Part shown: positions 27,401 to 36,203 of the stretch, in pieces
Position numbering within the stretch: the first letter of the stretch is position 1
Layout: every line of letters starts with the position of its first letter
Source of the DNA: Pseudomonas neuropathica
GTDB taxonomy: Bacteria > Pseudomonadota > Gammaproteobacteria > Pseudomonadales > Pseudomonadaceae
Reading direction: 5' to 3'
Assembly (NCBI RefSeq): GCF_015461835.1
Contig: NZ_JACOPX010000003.1
Location: 186,001-250,000 of the forward strand
Length of the DNA stretch: 64,000 nucleotides
Notes under the pieces: model-generated
Told to the model about the DNA's origin: nothing
Seen by the model: the letters and a program-made list of their open reading frames with translations, nothing else
Database searches by the model: none
Position numbers and translations under genes: made by a program

Positions 27401-28063
27401 ACGCCGCTCGCTCAAGTGCCGGGGGATCTGCGGCAACTGGTGATCATGACCTGCGTTGTGCAACCTACCCAGGTGGTAGCTCGCTCGACCGAAACCGCTA
27501 CTTACACGGTAACGCTCAGAGACCCCGAAGGAGAGCCTTTGAGCGGTATCGGCGTGCATTTTCGCGCCAGCCTGGGCGACATCGAAGAAACAGGCGATAC
27601 CGATCACAACGGGCAATTCGTGGCCACATACACCCCCGGCGACAAAATGGGCGAGGACACGCCCGTTTTCTGGCTGGACCTGTTTGAGCCCGAGAACGCC
27701 CCGACCATCGAACTCATTCCCGACAAAGACAGCCTGGACTTCGTAACGATGCTGAAGTCGCCGGTGCCATCGGGGCCTGTGCCAAGCGGCCAGGAAGTCG
27801 AACTCTACGCAACGTTGATGGATAGGTTTGGCAACCTGGGTGTAGGCGAGCTAGTGGACTGGTTCGTCGAAAGTGGTGAGGGAGAAACAACCAGGGTGGA
27901 CTTCCGGGGACGGCACGGGAAGACGAATCAGGAAGGGCTCACGCGCGTGTACGTTTCCAGCGCTACGGGCGGCACATTCAGGCTAAGCGTGCTCTGCCAT
28001 GCAAGTGAACTGAAGGGGCACTTCGAAGCCATTACGTTCGAGGGTAGTGGATCACCGGCGTGA
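24416..28063 (+). CDS. Tc toxin A component, N-terminal half (VRP1 domain)
   Basis: 1215-aa protein with the Salmonella VRP1/SpvA-like region that opens TcA shells (segment MASPVAYLIFLLLWIRDRI near residue 140, later SIRDFAPVRSANVIWPE). The middle is helical and shell-like. The last about 210 residues, starting near VQPTQVVARSTETATYTV, form two Big-1 (invasin-type) Ig domains, which is unusual for a TcA half. With the next gene it adds up to about 2570 aa, the size of a single-chain TcdA, so this is a split TcA as in TcaA/TcaB or YenA1/YenA2. The ATG at 24416 follows CCAAGGAATC. The stop TGA is shared with an unused GTG of the next frame. Confidence 0.92.
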   Translation: MADSRRPGLQLYTQLFPEEENAKDSVLQPLHAYLKNGGSIFPLVEKGVEHLASQYQMNREDARRFLRRANSMATYLSRQFIEQQLSGGDGVPEPADGLLSWVTGPRYELLFNTEFDRMALPESLESMASPVAYLIFLLLWIRDRIESVKLDPPGFPLEERRADLMDLSVDFNAVFRPVSSVDIIVSVLERFIAEHSTETDPPETIEDAMIEARYPNGLPYFQHWVTVDGVAQLNNLSVGDFAHAVHLDYPYFLQSGTWIGFAERALAHSSRFGPYQRNVLTEPPVPFADRNAFYRDNYGSDIEHDAGPQNLSQVPYFGEHTKLDTLAIERLLSIRDFAPVRSANVIWPEDPVESGRSGSVYINANAYPGVNINIADESPASLHRLSVVHDNDEGLAAFDRMNRMIRLCNWLELPSDQVDALLAAAIRAEVRGGADETKWWITDNVVHAIGLFQTLRERYNCTAADFAVFIDQLAICGRGEALSQFDQVFNSQGRYREPLVLDDGEFPVTPAPGQVHLTISQLCSGLGIDTQTYQYLALQVAKAHGINNNTFKRNLPIISSFYRLVRLSRLLGMTPVEGVLMLLLMGGETWLNELAGTPKIGSSASETPDVLNIIDALQSCVQWCEQNNLPVLWMLQHAATAQPAREATEQDQQLFDQIRNLLPTVLFSNAAVLMAGLPPAGAASWLDFLVATEDGPAPVVDADGLLLAPIGTPEQYLIEMQRKVEWAVDQALGTLEPGVRTNLANTLLNVLLEARDAQASLVKETLAVYAGIEPDQAIPVLNWADKTVYQFLRQVKSRIDSNTEPSRRNPDADLLLTLLAEVRRRSEVVSTLGLSATLLQDYLDYGYRAWMGQTDKYALTVTRLYHLTTLTRAFGLSTQPAQQLLDYLREVNALKEALGVEARQLAHQASTLRLAEFFDWSVQEVRECVNRLDPNRLILRNLSQLAVLIRVHEMSRKTGMDALTIFLMGHLPEAVDKGAYAEAAELALLSQSEARTPLAQVPGDLRQLVIMTCVVQPTQVVARSTETATYTVTLRDPEGEPLSGIGVHFRASLGDIEETGDTDHNGQFVATYTPGDKMGEDTPVFWLDLFEPENAPTIELIPDKDSLDFVTMLKSPVPSGPVPSGQEVELYATLMDRFGNLGVGELVDWFVESGEGETTRVDFRGRHGKTNQEGLTRVYVSSATGGTFRLSVLCHASELKGHFEAITFEGSGSPA

Positions 28064-28113
28064 CAAAGCCCCGTGCAGCACGCACCCCGGAAATTGATCA
28101 AGGAGCAAGGATC

Positions 28114-31100
28114 ATGGCATTGAATTACATTGGCGATCTGCAGGAAAAACGGCGTTCCGCTTTGCTTGAATACTGCATCGGCCGGACCAGCCGGGTGAAG
28201 TATCCCTTTGTGGAAACGCCGGCAGACCTGTTCGAACTGCTGCGCATGGACCCGTTGGACACCTTCGCCGTGCAAAGCTCCTGGGTGGCCGAAGCGACCA
28301 GTTGCGCGCAGCAGTACATTCATGCGGTGTACCGCAAGCTTGAACCCGGATATACCCCCCACCAGTTTCCCGCCAGCCATCTGGCCGAGTGGGAATTGTG
28401 CAACAACTATCCCGACTGGGCGGCGGTGCAGTTGATCCGGCTCTACCCGGAAAACGTCACTATCCCGTCTGTCCGCCAACGCAAGAGCAGTCTGTTCAAG
28501 ATCCTTGAAAACGATCTTAATCAGACCCGTTTGACGACTGACTCAGTACAGGTGGCCTTGCAGAACTATCTGCAAGCGTTCGAGCAGGTCTGTGACCTGG
28601 ATGTCATCAGTTGCTACATGGACGGCGTCACACCTGACCGCGCCGATTACTACTTTGTCGGCCGTCAGCGGGTGCCGCCCTACCAGTACTTCTGGCGCAA
28701 GGCCGAGATCGAACTCACGGAGAGCTGCGTCGCTGTCAATCCGGCTGCCTGGGGTGAATGGCAGGCGGTGGAGATTCAGCCAGCGTATCGGGTGCTGGAT
28801 ATTCGCCCGGTATTCTGGAACGGCCGGTTGTGCCTGGTCTGGGCCGAGTGGAGTGACAGGGTTGAAGGTAAACCGGAAGGGGAATTCATCCCCGAAAAAC
28901 TGAGTGTCAACCTGGCGTTCATGAAGCAGAACGGTCAGTGGTCGGCGCCGCTGAATTTGTACAGTGCACAAGCAGAGCCGGGTGATGACGAGGGATTTCA
29001 GTTGATTGCCACGGTGTGGATCGATATGGAATCTCCCAAGGGCAAGCTGGGGGTGTTGATACCGAATAAGTCAACTCCAGAAAAACCGGCGATATACAGG
29101 ATTTATGACGTACTGATGCGGCCCGACACCACGGACGCGGGCGGCTGGCTGGATAACGCGAAAGTCCGGTTTTCCACGCCCGAGACGGTGCAGCATTCCT
29201 TCAGCAGCCAAGTGACGATGACCTCGGAGGATCAACCGCCCGGCTCCATGTCCCGTTATCTCGGCCTTCGGGCCACGGCCCAGCGTATAAACGACCAGGA
29301 TGTGCTGACCGTCAACGGGTTTTGCAGGCCTACCGGGTTGTCCGGCGACGTTACGCCAGAGTTCGAGTTGACGCTGGTCGGCAGAACCGGTACAGACCCT
29401 GCGCCTGTAAAAGCGAAGTTTTCGCAAGCCGGAGACTGGGCCACTGCATCGCTGGAATTCAAACGTGACAAAGGTTCATGGCCCGCAGACACCACCGTCA
29501 CTCTCAAAGCTACAGAGACGAAATATGGCGGCAAGGAGTTCAAACTCAAGATCGTCAATCTGGCGGACTTTACCCCGCCAAAGCTGGTGAAAAACACCCG
29601 CGATGCAGCGCAGTTCATTGCCTACGAGTTGCCGGATCCCTACCTCAAATACAGCCGCCTGAACTCACAGTTCGGCCCTGAACTGGTGCAGCGTGCCAGT
29701 ATTTCCGTTGAAGCCGTACTGCACTGGGATACGCAGTTTCTTCCGGAACCACCGCCGACGGGTATTGAGTTCAACGAGCCCAACGGAGCCTTCGATGGCG
29801 CCAACGGCCTGTTTTTCTGGGAGTTGTTTTTTCATGTAGCGCACCTGTTGTACACGCGTCTGCACGTTGAAGGGCGTTTTGCCGAAGCGCAGAAATGTTT
29901 GCACTACGTGTTCGACCCGCAAGCCATCGCGGAACCGGACAGCGGCGCGCCCAATTACTGGCGTTGCCGGCCGTTGGCCCTCGATGCCGGTAATGCCGGT
30001 TGTGAGGCGCTGGCCCCCACCGATCCGGATGCCATCGGCTATGCGGCGCCCAAGCACTTCAGGATTCTGATGTTCTGTGAGTACGTGAAAAACCTTATGG
30101 CCTGGGGCGACTGGTATTACCGTCAACTGACCCGCGATAGCCTGGTGGCGGCCAAGTTGTGTTACGTGCAAGCCGAGTTCCTGATGGGCAAGCCGCCGCT
30201 GGCCCGTGCGGTGAATCGTTGGCAAACCTCGACGGTGAAAGAACTTTTAGACGCAAGCATTAGCCGTCCGGCGCTGGAGGCGTTTGAACAATCGCTCGAA
30301 TTCAGTCTGGCGGATATCCCGGCCGGTTCCGATAGTGCGCCAGGGCTCGGTTTGTTGGCTTCCGGGCCATTCAGGATTCCGATCGATCACTCGCTGCTGG
30401 ACTTGTTTGCTGCACCCGGTCAACGCCTGCATAACTTGCGTAACAACCTCACTCTCGATGGCAAACCGCTGGATATCCCGTTGTTCAGTCCACCGTCCGA
30501 TCCGAACGAGTTGCTGCGTTTTCTGGCCTCGGGTGGCGTCGGTGGGCCACGGCCGATGGGCGGGCGGCTGGTGGTCGGCGCATTCCGTTGGCGTCCGGTC
30601 CACGAAATTGCCTCGCGTGCGGTGCAGGTGCTACAGGATTTCGGCAGTCAGGTGCTCAATATGCTTGAGCGACGCGATCGTGCCGAGCAGGAAGAATTGC
30701 AGCAAACGCATCTGGTGGAACTGGGCGACTACGCCCAGACCGTCCAGGAGCAATCCATTGCTCAATTGGAGGCCAGCGTTACGGCGCTCGAACAGAGCCG
30801 GGTCGTGGCGCAACAGCGAGCGGATGCCTACGCGCAGCGCTACAACGAGAACGTTTCGGCGGTTGAATATCAGGTCATGGCGAGCCTGAAGGAGTCGAAG
30901 ACTCAAGCCTTGACCGCCAAAATACTCAGACCCACCGGGGCGTTTATCGCAGCGTTGCCGAAAATCTATGGCACGTCCAATGGCGGGATGAAACCCGAAA
31001 ATGCGATTGACGCGGTGTGTTTCGGCCTGGAAATCGCCTCGTCAATGTTGCAAATCGACGCCGACGATCAGGCCATTACCGAGGGTTACCGTCGCCGCCG

Positions 31101-32175
31101 CAACGAATGGGGGCTGCAACGTGATCAGGCCTTGGCCGAAGTCGACGCGCTCAATGCGCAGATCGAGGCGCAGCGCCATGCGGTTGCTTCAGCTCGCTCA
31201 AACCTTGCACAAACCCTGCGGGCCAACGCTCAGGCCCTGACGGTTTACAACTTCCTGAAAAAACGCGCGAGCAATGCCGAGTTGTTTGGCTGGATGCTTG
31301 GCCAGTTCAAGGCTTTGCACTATCAGGCCTATGACGCCGTGATCAGCCTGTGTCTCAGTGCCCAGGCTTCTCTGAATGCCGAAACCGGCGATTATGACGC
31401 GCAGATCCCTTTGCCGAACGTCTTTCTGGAACAGCGCCATGGTTTGACGGCCGGCGAGCACTTGCGTGCGCATTTGCTGCGGATGGAGCGCGAATATCTG
31501 CAGCGCTACGAGCGTCGGCCGGAGTTGTTGAAAACCGTTTCCCTGCGCAAATTGTTCAACGACACGGTTGACCCGCAGCCAGGTATCGACAGCTGGGAGG
31601 CTGCGCTCACGCAGTTGCAGACCACCGGCACACTGGAATTCCAGCTGACCCAGTTGCTCTTTGATCGTGATCACCCAGGCCACTTCTGCCGGCAGATCGA
31701 CTCGGTGGAAGTCGACTTGCCGGTCCTGACCGGACCGTATGAGGATGTGCGGGCGACCTTGCTGCAGATCTCAAGCAAGACGGCGACCCGGGCAACCACG
31801 CAGTCAGTGCAGTACTTGCATAAACCAGGGAGCGTGGCGCCTGGCGACGTGTTGATCAATTTGCGCAGTGGCCAGCAAATCGTGTTGTCGGCAGGGATCG
31901 CCGACAACGGTCTGACGGCCATGAAACCCGATGATGGCTTGCTCAATCCTTTTGAAAAAACGGGCGCAGTGTCGAAATGGCAACTGACGTTCCCCTGGCA
32001 TTTGAAACAACCGCAAGCAGACATGCTGCGTTCCATGAACGACGTCATCCTGCGTATCCGCTACTCGGTCAAGGTTGGCGAGCCGACCTTTTTCAGCAAG
32101 GTCAAAGACCTGGTCAACGAAATCGAGAGTGCTGCGCGTAACCCTCAGGTTAAAGGGGTGAGTCGTCATGAATGA
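28114..32175 (+). CDS. Tc toxin A component, C-terminal half (channel and TcB-binding)
   Basis: 1353-aa TcaB/YenA2-like protein. It opens with the helical LNYIGDLQEKRRSALLEYCI and the neuraminidase-like region typical of TcA. A strand-rich insertion at about residues 370-480 (NGFCRPTGLSGDV, SLEFKRDKGSWPADTTVTLK) looks like a receptor-binding Ig-type domain. Residues about 850-1060 are long helices with coiled-coil character (TVQEQSIAQLEASVTALEQS), expected to form the translocation channel. The C-terminal part is the TcB-binding domain. The frame opens with GTG at 28060 overlapping the upstream stop, but the ATG at 28114 has a strong AAGGAG site and a better family start. It overlaps the next gene by 8 bases (ATGAATGA). 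Confidence 0.94.
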   Translation: MALNYIGDLQEKRRSALLEYCIGRTSRVKYPFVETPADLFELLRMDPLDTFAVQSSWVAEATSCAQQYIHAVYRKLEPGYTPHQFPASHLAEWELCNNYPDWAAVQLIRLYPENVTIPSVRQRKSSLFKILENDLNQTRLTTDSVQVALQNYLQAFEQVCDLDVISCYMDGVTPDRADYYFVGRQRVPPYQYFWRKAEIELTESCVAVNPAAWGEWQAVEIQPAYRVLDIRPVFWNGRLCLVWAEWSDRVEGKPEGEFIPEKLSVNLAFMKQNGQWSAPLNLYSAQAEPGDDEGFQLIATVWIDMESPKGKLGVLIPNKSTPEKPAIYRIYDVLMRPDTTDAGGWLDNAKVRFSTPETVQHSFSSQVTMTSEDQPPGSMSRYLGLRATAQRINDQDVLTVNGFCRPTGLSGDVTPEFELTLVGRTGTDPAPVKAKFSQAGDWATASLEFKRDKGSWPADTTVTLKATETKYGGKEFKLKIVNLADFTPPKLVKNTRDAAQFIAYELPDPYLKYSRLNSQFGPELVQRASISVEAVLHWDTQFLPEPPPTGIEFNEPNGAFDGANGLFFWELFFHVAHLLYTRLHVEGRFAEAQKCLHYVFDPQAIAEPDSGAPNYWRCRPLALDAGNAGCEALAPTDPDAIGYAAPKHFRILMFCEYVKNLMAWGDWYYRQLTRDSLVAAKLCYVQAEFLMGKPPLARAVNRWQTSTVKELLDASISRPALEAFEQSLEFSLADIPAGSDSAPGLGLLASGPFRIPIDHSLLDLFAAPGQRLHNLRNNLTLDGKPLDIPLFSPPSDPNELLRFLASGGVGGPRPMGGRLVVGAFRWRPVHEIASRAVQVLQDFGSQVLNMLERRDRAEQEELQQTHLVELGDYAQTVQEQSIAQLEASVTALEQSRVVAQQRADAYAQRYNENVSAVEYQVMASLKESKTQALTAKILRPTGAFIAALPKIYGTSNGGMKPENAIDAVCFGLEIASSMLQIDADDQAITEGYRRRRNEWGLQRDQALAEVDALNAQIEAQRHAVASARSNLAQTLRANAQALTVYNFLKKRASNAELFGWMLGQFKALHYQAYDAVISLCLSAQASLNAETGDYDAQIPLPNVFLEQRHGLTAGEHLRAHLLRMEREYLQRYERRPELLKTVSLRKLFNDTVDPQPGIDSWEAALTQLQTTGTLEFQLTQLLFDRDHPGHFCRQIDSVEVDLPVLTGPYEDVRATLLQISSKTATRATTQSVQYLHKPGSVAPGDVLINLRSGQQIVLSAGIADNGLTAMKPDDGLLNPFEKTGAVSKWQLTFPWHLKQPQADMLRSMNDVILRIRYSVKVGEPTFFSKVKDLVNEIESAARNPQVKGVSRHE

Positions 32176-35100
32176 GCCGATCGTTCAAGCCAACCGGAGT
32201 CTGCTGTTCAATGGTGATTTCAGCGAAGGGATAGACGGCTGGAAAAAAAATGGTACTTCAATCGCTGTATCGGAAGACTGGTACGCCGGGGATCGAATTT
32301 TGCTTCTGCACCTTTCTCATGAAAGTTATGTCAGCCAGGAGTTTGAAGTTCCCAGAAAAACCTCCAGTGATGCGCAATACCGGCTGAGTTTCCTGTGCGA
32401 GACGAACCACGAACAGTCTGGATGGCTATTCCTCTTCAAGGGCTCGGAAGAGCTCTTGAAGGTAGAGCTGAAACCCGGGACTGGCCGCAACCTTGAGCAG
32501 GATCCGGCGCGACTGGCGGTCGGGCAACCTCTGGTTTTTGTCCCGATTGAATACGAAAAAACGCTGGATTCATCGTTCGACGCCGGCGATACGCTGCGCA
32601 TAGAGATCAAGAGTCCGCCAAACGCCGATAACGACTATTACTCGAAAGTCCGCATTACCCGCCTCAACCTCCAGTTGCACCTGGCCCCGTTGAAACTGCG
32701 AACTATGAAACTGGATGATCAGGTTCTGGACGAGGGCAGCACGTTGTATTTTTGTCTGGGGGCAACGGACGCCAACCCACACGGTTTGACCTTCGAACCT
32801 GAACCGCAGAATGCCTGGGAGAATACCGAGGCGGCACTGACGCTTACTGATAATCCACAGCAAGCGATCATCGTCAAACCGGGGCCGGAGTTTGAACAGC
32901 TGCTGACCGAGCATTGGTCGCTCGATTGTCCGGTGGTCGGTGACGAAGATCATTATTCATTCACGCTGAACCTGATCAACCGCTACAACGCAGAGCCTTA
33001 TCCGATCCCGGTATCGCTGGGGCACCACCGCCTGAAGTTTCGCGAGAGACTCGAAGCTGCGTATTACCCGGTACTGGAATATCAGCACAGCGTGCGTCTG
33101 GGCGTGCAGGTGGCGTCTTTCTATACCCAGCAGAGCGTCGCAGGCGTGACGGTCAATTGGTCGATGGCAGAGCGTGTGACAGCAGCCTCTGTTACCGATG
33201 AGTACGGTTGGGCCTACTTTGATTTTCAGCCGACAGTGGCGGAAGAAGCACTTATCGAAGCGTCGGTCGGGAGCCCTTATTACTCCAGCGGCGTTTACAC
33301 CGAACAGTTCAACGTGCGGGTATTGGACACTGATCCGTGGAAAGATCTGCGGGCCGTTGTCGATGAAGTCGAAACAGCCTGGGATGCAAACGGTTATCCG
33401 AACCGTGGCAGCCCCCATGACCTGCTGGTGCGTCTGCCCGATAACAGTCCATTGCTTGATACAGAGCTGTCTTTGCATTGGAGCGGCGACAGTCATGAAC
33501 AACTGGGTGTTGACGTCAACCCGCCACTGGAGGAGCCGGTACAGGTCGCCCGGCCCGACATGCTCTGGACGCTGACCTGTGATGATGAACTCGACGGCCG
33601 ATTTCTGCTGTCGCTGGTTTGCTCGAAATTGCTGCTGCCATCGCCGGGCAAACCGATGTCGCTGGCGCGCAATCGGGTCAGGGTCGGCGAGGTGCGCGAA
33701 GCGAACAAATTTCCGCTCGTCGACGAACAGGAAAGCGTGCTGTTACGCGTGCAAGTGCTGCATGAAACGGCATCCGCTGACGGTGACCCGGTTCGTAACG
33801 CGCTGGTCGAATGGCACACGCCTGAAGACGTTATTACGACCTATACGGGCTACGGTGGTTGGGCGAACGTGTTCTACACACCGCTGAGGGCCGGGGATCT
33901 GAAGGTCATGGCCCACGTCAAGGCCCATCCGGAAGCCGTGCCGGTCACTCGGGAGTTCGAGGTCCGTGCAATCGCTACGAGCCCCTGGAAAACCGAGGTC
34001 GAGATCCGGCTGGACGGGGAAATAGTCCAGCGCAATACGCTCGGTCTGGTGTGTAAAAAAGGTCTGCCGCACACCATGAGCGTCACGCCTGTCGCCGGCA
34101 GCTCGTGGATTGGCAAAGGTATCAGCCTGCAATGGCGTGACGATGATCCCCCTGACATCGGCTTGCAGTTCTCTGAACCGGGAGTCAGCAAACCCCTGAC
34201 GGCCGCGGGGGTGCAATGGACATTGAGTTCAGCGGCAGAAGACAGCATAAGCAGTCTGTTTGAACTGGAGCTGCGTCTGGAAAGTGTCTCGATTGTTCGA
34301 GAGTTGTCCGGGCGCCTGCTAGCTGCCGATTTGAGTACGGAAGTCAGCCTGCTGCTGGATCAGATCCGGGCGGCGCCGAATGATCATGTGCTTTATCCGT
34401 GTCTGGGCGCCACCCACCGTTTCAATGTTCTACCCAATGAGTTAAGCCCGCTGCTGGGTTTGCAGGCCGCGCTGAGCTGGTCAGGTACTTCGATGGATGA
34501 CCTCGACGCCAGCGTCCGCCCCTCGTTGGATACTTCACAGACATTGAGCGATGGGGGCGCGATCTGGGAGCTGGACTTTTCCGCCAGCGAGCAGTCCGGC
34601 CAATTTGCGCTGACCCTCGCCTTGCCTGAGCTGGGTTATGTCACCCAGGCCAAACCGATGGTGTTGGGCCATAACAAAGTGAAGATCCACGCCGTGCGCG
34701 AAGCTGCCGTGGATCCGGTCGTGGGGCAGACACCCGCCTGGCTGTGGGTTCAGGTGTACTCGCATTTTACCGACCGCGCGGTGGGGCAGGTTCCGGTGAA
34801 ATGGTGGGACGGCATGGATGGCGCGACGACGTTGACTGATGCCGAGGGTTGGAGCGGTTTCGGCTTCCGTCCGGACACCGGCGATATGCATTCGGTGACG
34901 GCGCTGGTAGAGAGCTACTTTGACAACTTCGAAGATGCTCGCACGGTAGCCGTCAAAGCGCAGCTAACGGATCCGTGGAACGAATTGTGGGTCAGTTTCG
35001 ACAATAAGCCGGCGCAGCTGTGGGGTGAGAAAACCTGTTTCCCGCGCCGCAAGGGCCAGCATCGGATCGATGTGAAAGCCGCGGCCAACAGGGCGTTGCT

Positions 35101-36196
35101 CGATTGCAGTCTGGCCCTTGGTATGACGGGAACCGGTCCGGAGGAGTTGGGCATACGCTTCGATGGAACCATGCTCGGCGAATTCCAGCGCTTAACCGAG
35201 GAGGGTCTTACCTACCTCTATTCCGCCGGCGATCTGAAAAACGGCCGCTTCGGACTGTCCTTTGCCTGCGAACGACTGGCGAATCTCTCTCCCGTCAACG
35301 CAATGTCTTTGGGCGAAGGCGCCCAGGTGGTGAAAATCGCCGAGCGCTCGCGGGTCGGTCAGACGTTGCTTTGGGGCCAGGCGGTGTCCGAGCAGATCAC
35401 CGTTGTTTCGACCATCAGTGGCAGGCCGATGGCGGGGATGCTAGTTGTCTGGCGCAGTGCGGATCTTGGCGAGGTGACGACGACCACCAACTTCTACGGC
35501 GAAGCGCGGATCCGCTTTGTGCCCAAGACTCCCGGAGCGGCGCAACTGACCGCGACGGTGGGGGACGCGCAGTATTCGGAATCGGTTTCGTTGTCGTATT
35601 TCCAGCATGAGCCTCGACAGATCAAGGAACTGTTCAGCGATGATTTGACCGGTTATCCGGGGCAAGAAATTTCAGCTCAGGCTTTGGTGGTTTCAGCCAA
35701 TACAGGGGAACCGTTGGCCAATGTTGAAGTGATGTGGGAGTACGACAACAAATCTTTACCGGCCACACTGACGGATAAAGATGGCATGGCAACGGTGCGC
35801 TTTTTCCTGGGCTCTGCTGCTGAGACTGGGTTGTGGGCGTCGGTAAAAGGCGGCTTGGCTGGCTGGGATGTGAAAGCGTTGTCGTTCAGCGTCAGTGAGC
35901 GTCCCGCGCTTGTGGCATCCGTTGTCGCCTCGCCTAATCCGGTTCCCTTGCAGAAATACGTCTCCATGACTGCGCTGATCGTGGATAAGGACTCGCGAGA
36001 GCCAATGCCTGACAGAAAAATCCAGGTCTCGAATAATGGAGCACCGTTTATCGAAAGCAAGACCGATCACAAGGGGCGATATGAATCTCACTGGAGGCCG
36101 ACTTCTATAACGGAAACCGTTTCCCTCGCCGTCAAGGTCAACAACCCTGATGGCACATCCGAAAGTGGTGCCGTTACTGTGAAAGTCACAAGTTGA
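32168..36196 (+). CDS. Large Big-1/Ig-like repeat protein in Tc operon (C-terminal side)
   Basis: 1342-aa protein translated from an ATG inside the end of the TcA gene. Residues about 1-170 look like a carbohydrate-binding jelly-roll (FNGDFSEGIDGWKKNG start). The rest is built from about six Big-1-like Ig domains with the pattern VRVQVxxxxxxxPVxGxxVxW, then TTxxxGWAxVxFxP and IxAxV. These alternate with W-rich modules that end DPW. Examples begin near REANKFPLVDEQESV and REAAVDPVVGQTPAW. No signal peptide or membrane segment is visible. Not assigned to a known Tc component. Position and overlap make it a translationally coupled last gene of the TcA operon, so I infer a structural or host-binding accessory. 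It ends 7 bases from a convergent gene. Confidence 0.82.
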   Translation: MNEPIVQANRSLLFNGDFSEGIDGWKKNGTSIAVSEDWYAGDRILLLHLSHESYVSQEFEVPRKTSSDAQYRLSFLCETNHEQSGWLFLFKGSEELLKVELKPGTGRNLEQDPARLAVGQPLVFVPIEYEKTLDSSFDAGDTLRIEIKSPPNADNDYYSKVRITRLNLQLHLAPLKLRTMKLDDQVLDEGSTLYFCLGATDANPHGLTFEPEPQNAWENTEAALTLTDNPQQAIIVKPGPEFEQLLTEHWSLDCPVVGDEDHYSFTLNLINRYNAEPYPIPVSLGHHRLKFRERLEAAYYPVLEYQHSVRLGVQVASFYTQQSVAGVTVNWSMAERVTAASVTDEYGWAYFDFQPTVAEEALIEASVGSPYYSSGVYTEQFNVRVLDTDPWKDLRAVVDEVETAWDANGYPNRGSPHDLLVRLPDNSPLLDTELSLHWSGDSHEQLGVDVNPPLEEPVQVARPDMLWTLTCDDELDGRFLLSLVCSKLLLPSPGKPMSLARNRVRVGEVREANKFPLVDEQESVLLRVQVLHETASADGDPVRNALVEWHTPEDVITTYTGYGGWANVFYTPLRAGDLKVMAHVKAHPEAVPVTREFEVRAIATSPWKTEVEIRLDGEIVQRNTLGLVCKKGLPHTMSVTPVAGSSWIGKGISLQWRDDDPPDIGLQFSEPGVSKPLTAAGVQWTLSSAAEDSISSLFELELRLESVSIVRELSGRLLAADLSTEVSLLLDQIRAAPNDHVLYPCLGATHRFNVLPNELSPLLGLQAALSWSGTSMDDLDASVRPSLDTSQTLSDGGAIWELDFSASEQSGQFALTLALPELGYVTQAKPMVLGHNKVKIHAVREAAVDPVVGQTPAWLWVQVYSHFTDRAVGQVPVKWWDGMDGATTLTDAEGWSGFGFRPDTGDMHSVTALVESYFDNFEDARTVAVKAQLTDPWNELWVSFDNKPAQLWGEKTCFPRRKGQHRIDVKAAANRALLDCSLALGMTGTGPEELGIRFDGTMLGEFQRLTEEGLTYLYSAGDLKNGRFGLSFACERLANLSPVNAMSLGEGAQVVKIAERSRVGQTLLWGQAVSEQITVVSTISGRPMAGMLVVWRSADLGEVTTTTNFYGEARIRFVPKTPGAAQLTATVGDAQYSESVSLSYFQHEPRQIKELFSDDLTGYPGQEISAQALVVSANTGEPLANVEVMWEYDNKSLPATLTDKDGMATVRFFLGSAAETGLWASVKGGLAGWDVKALSFSVSERPALVASVVASPNPVPLQKYVSMTALIVDKDSREPMPDRKIQVSNNGAPFIESKTDHKGRYESHWRPTSITETVSLAVKVNNPDGTSESGAVTVKVTS

Positions 36197-36203
36197 TCGA
36201 GCT

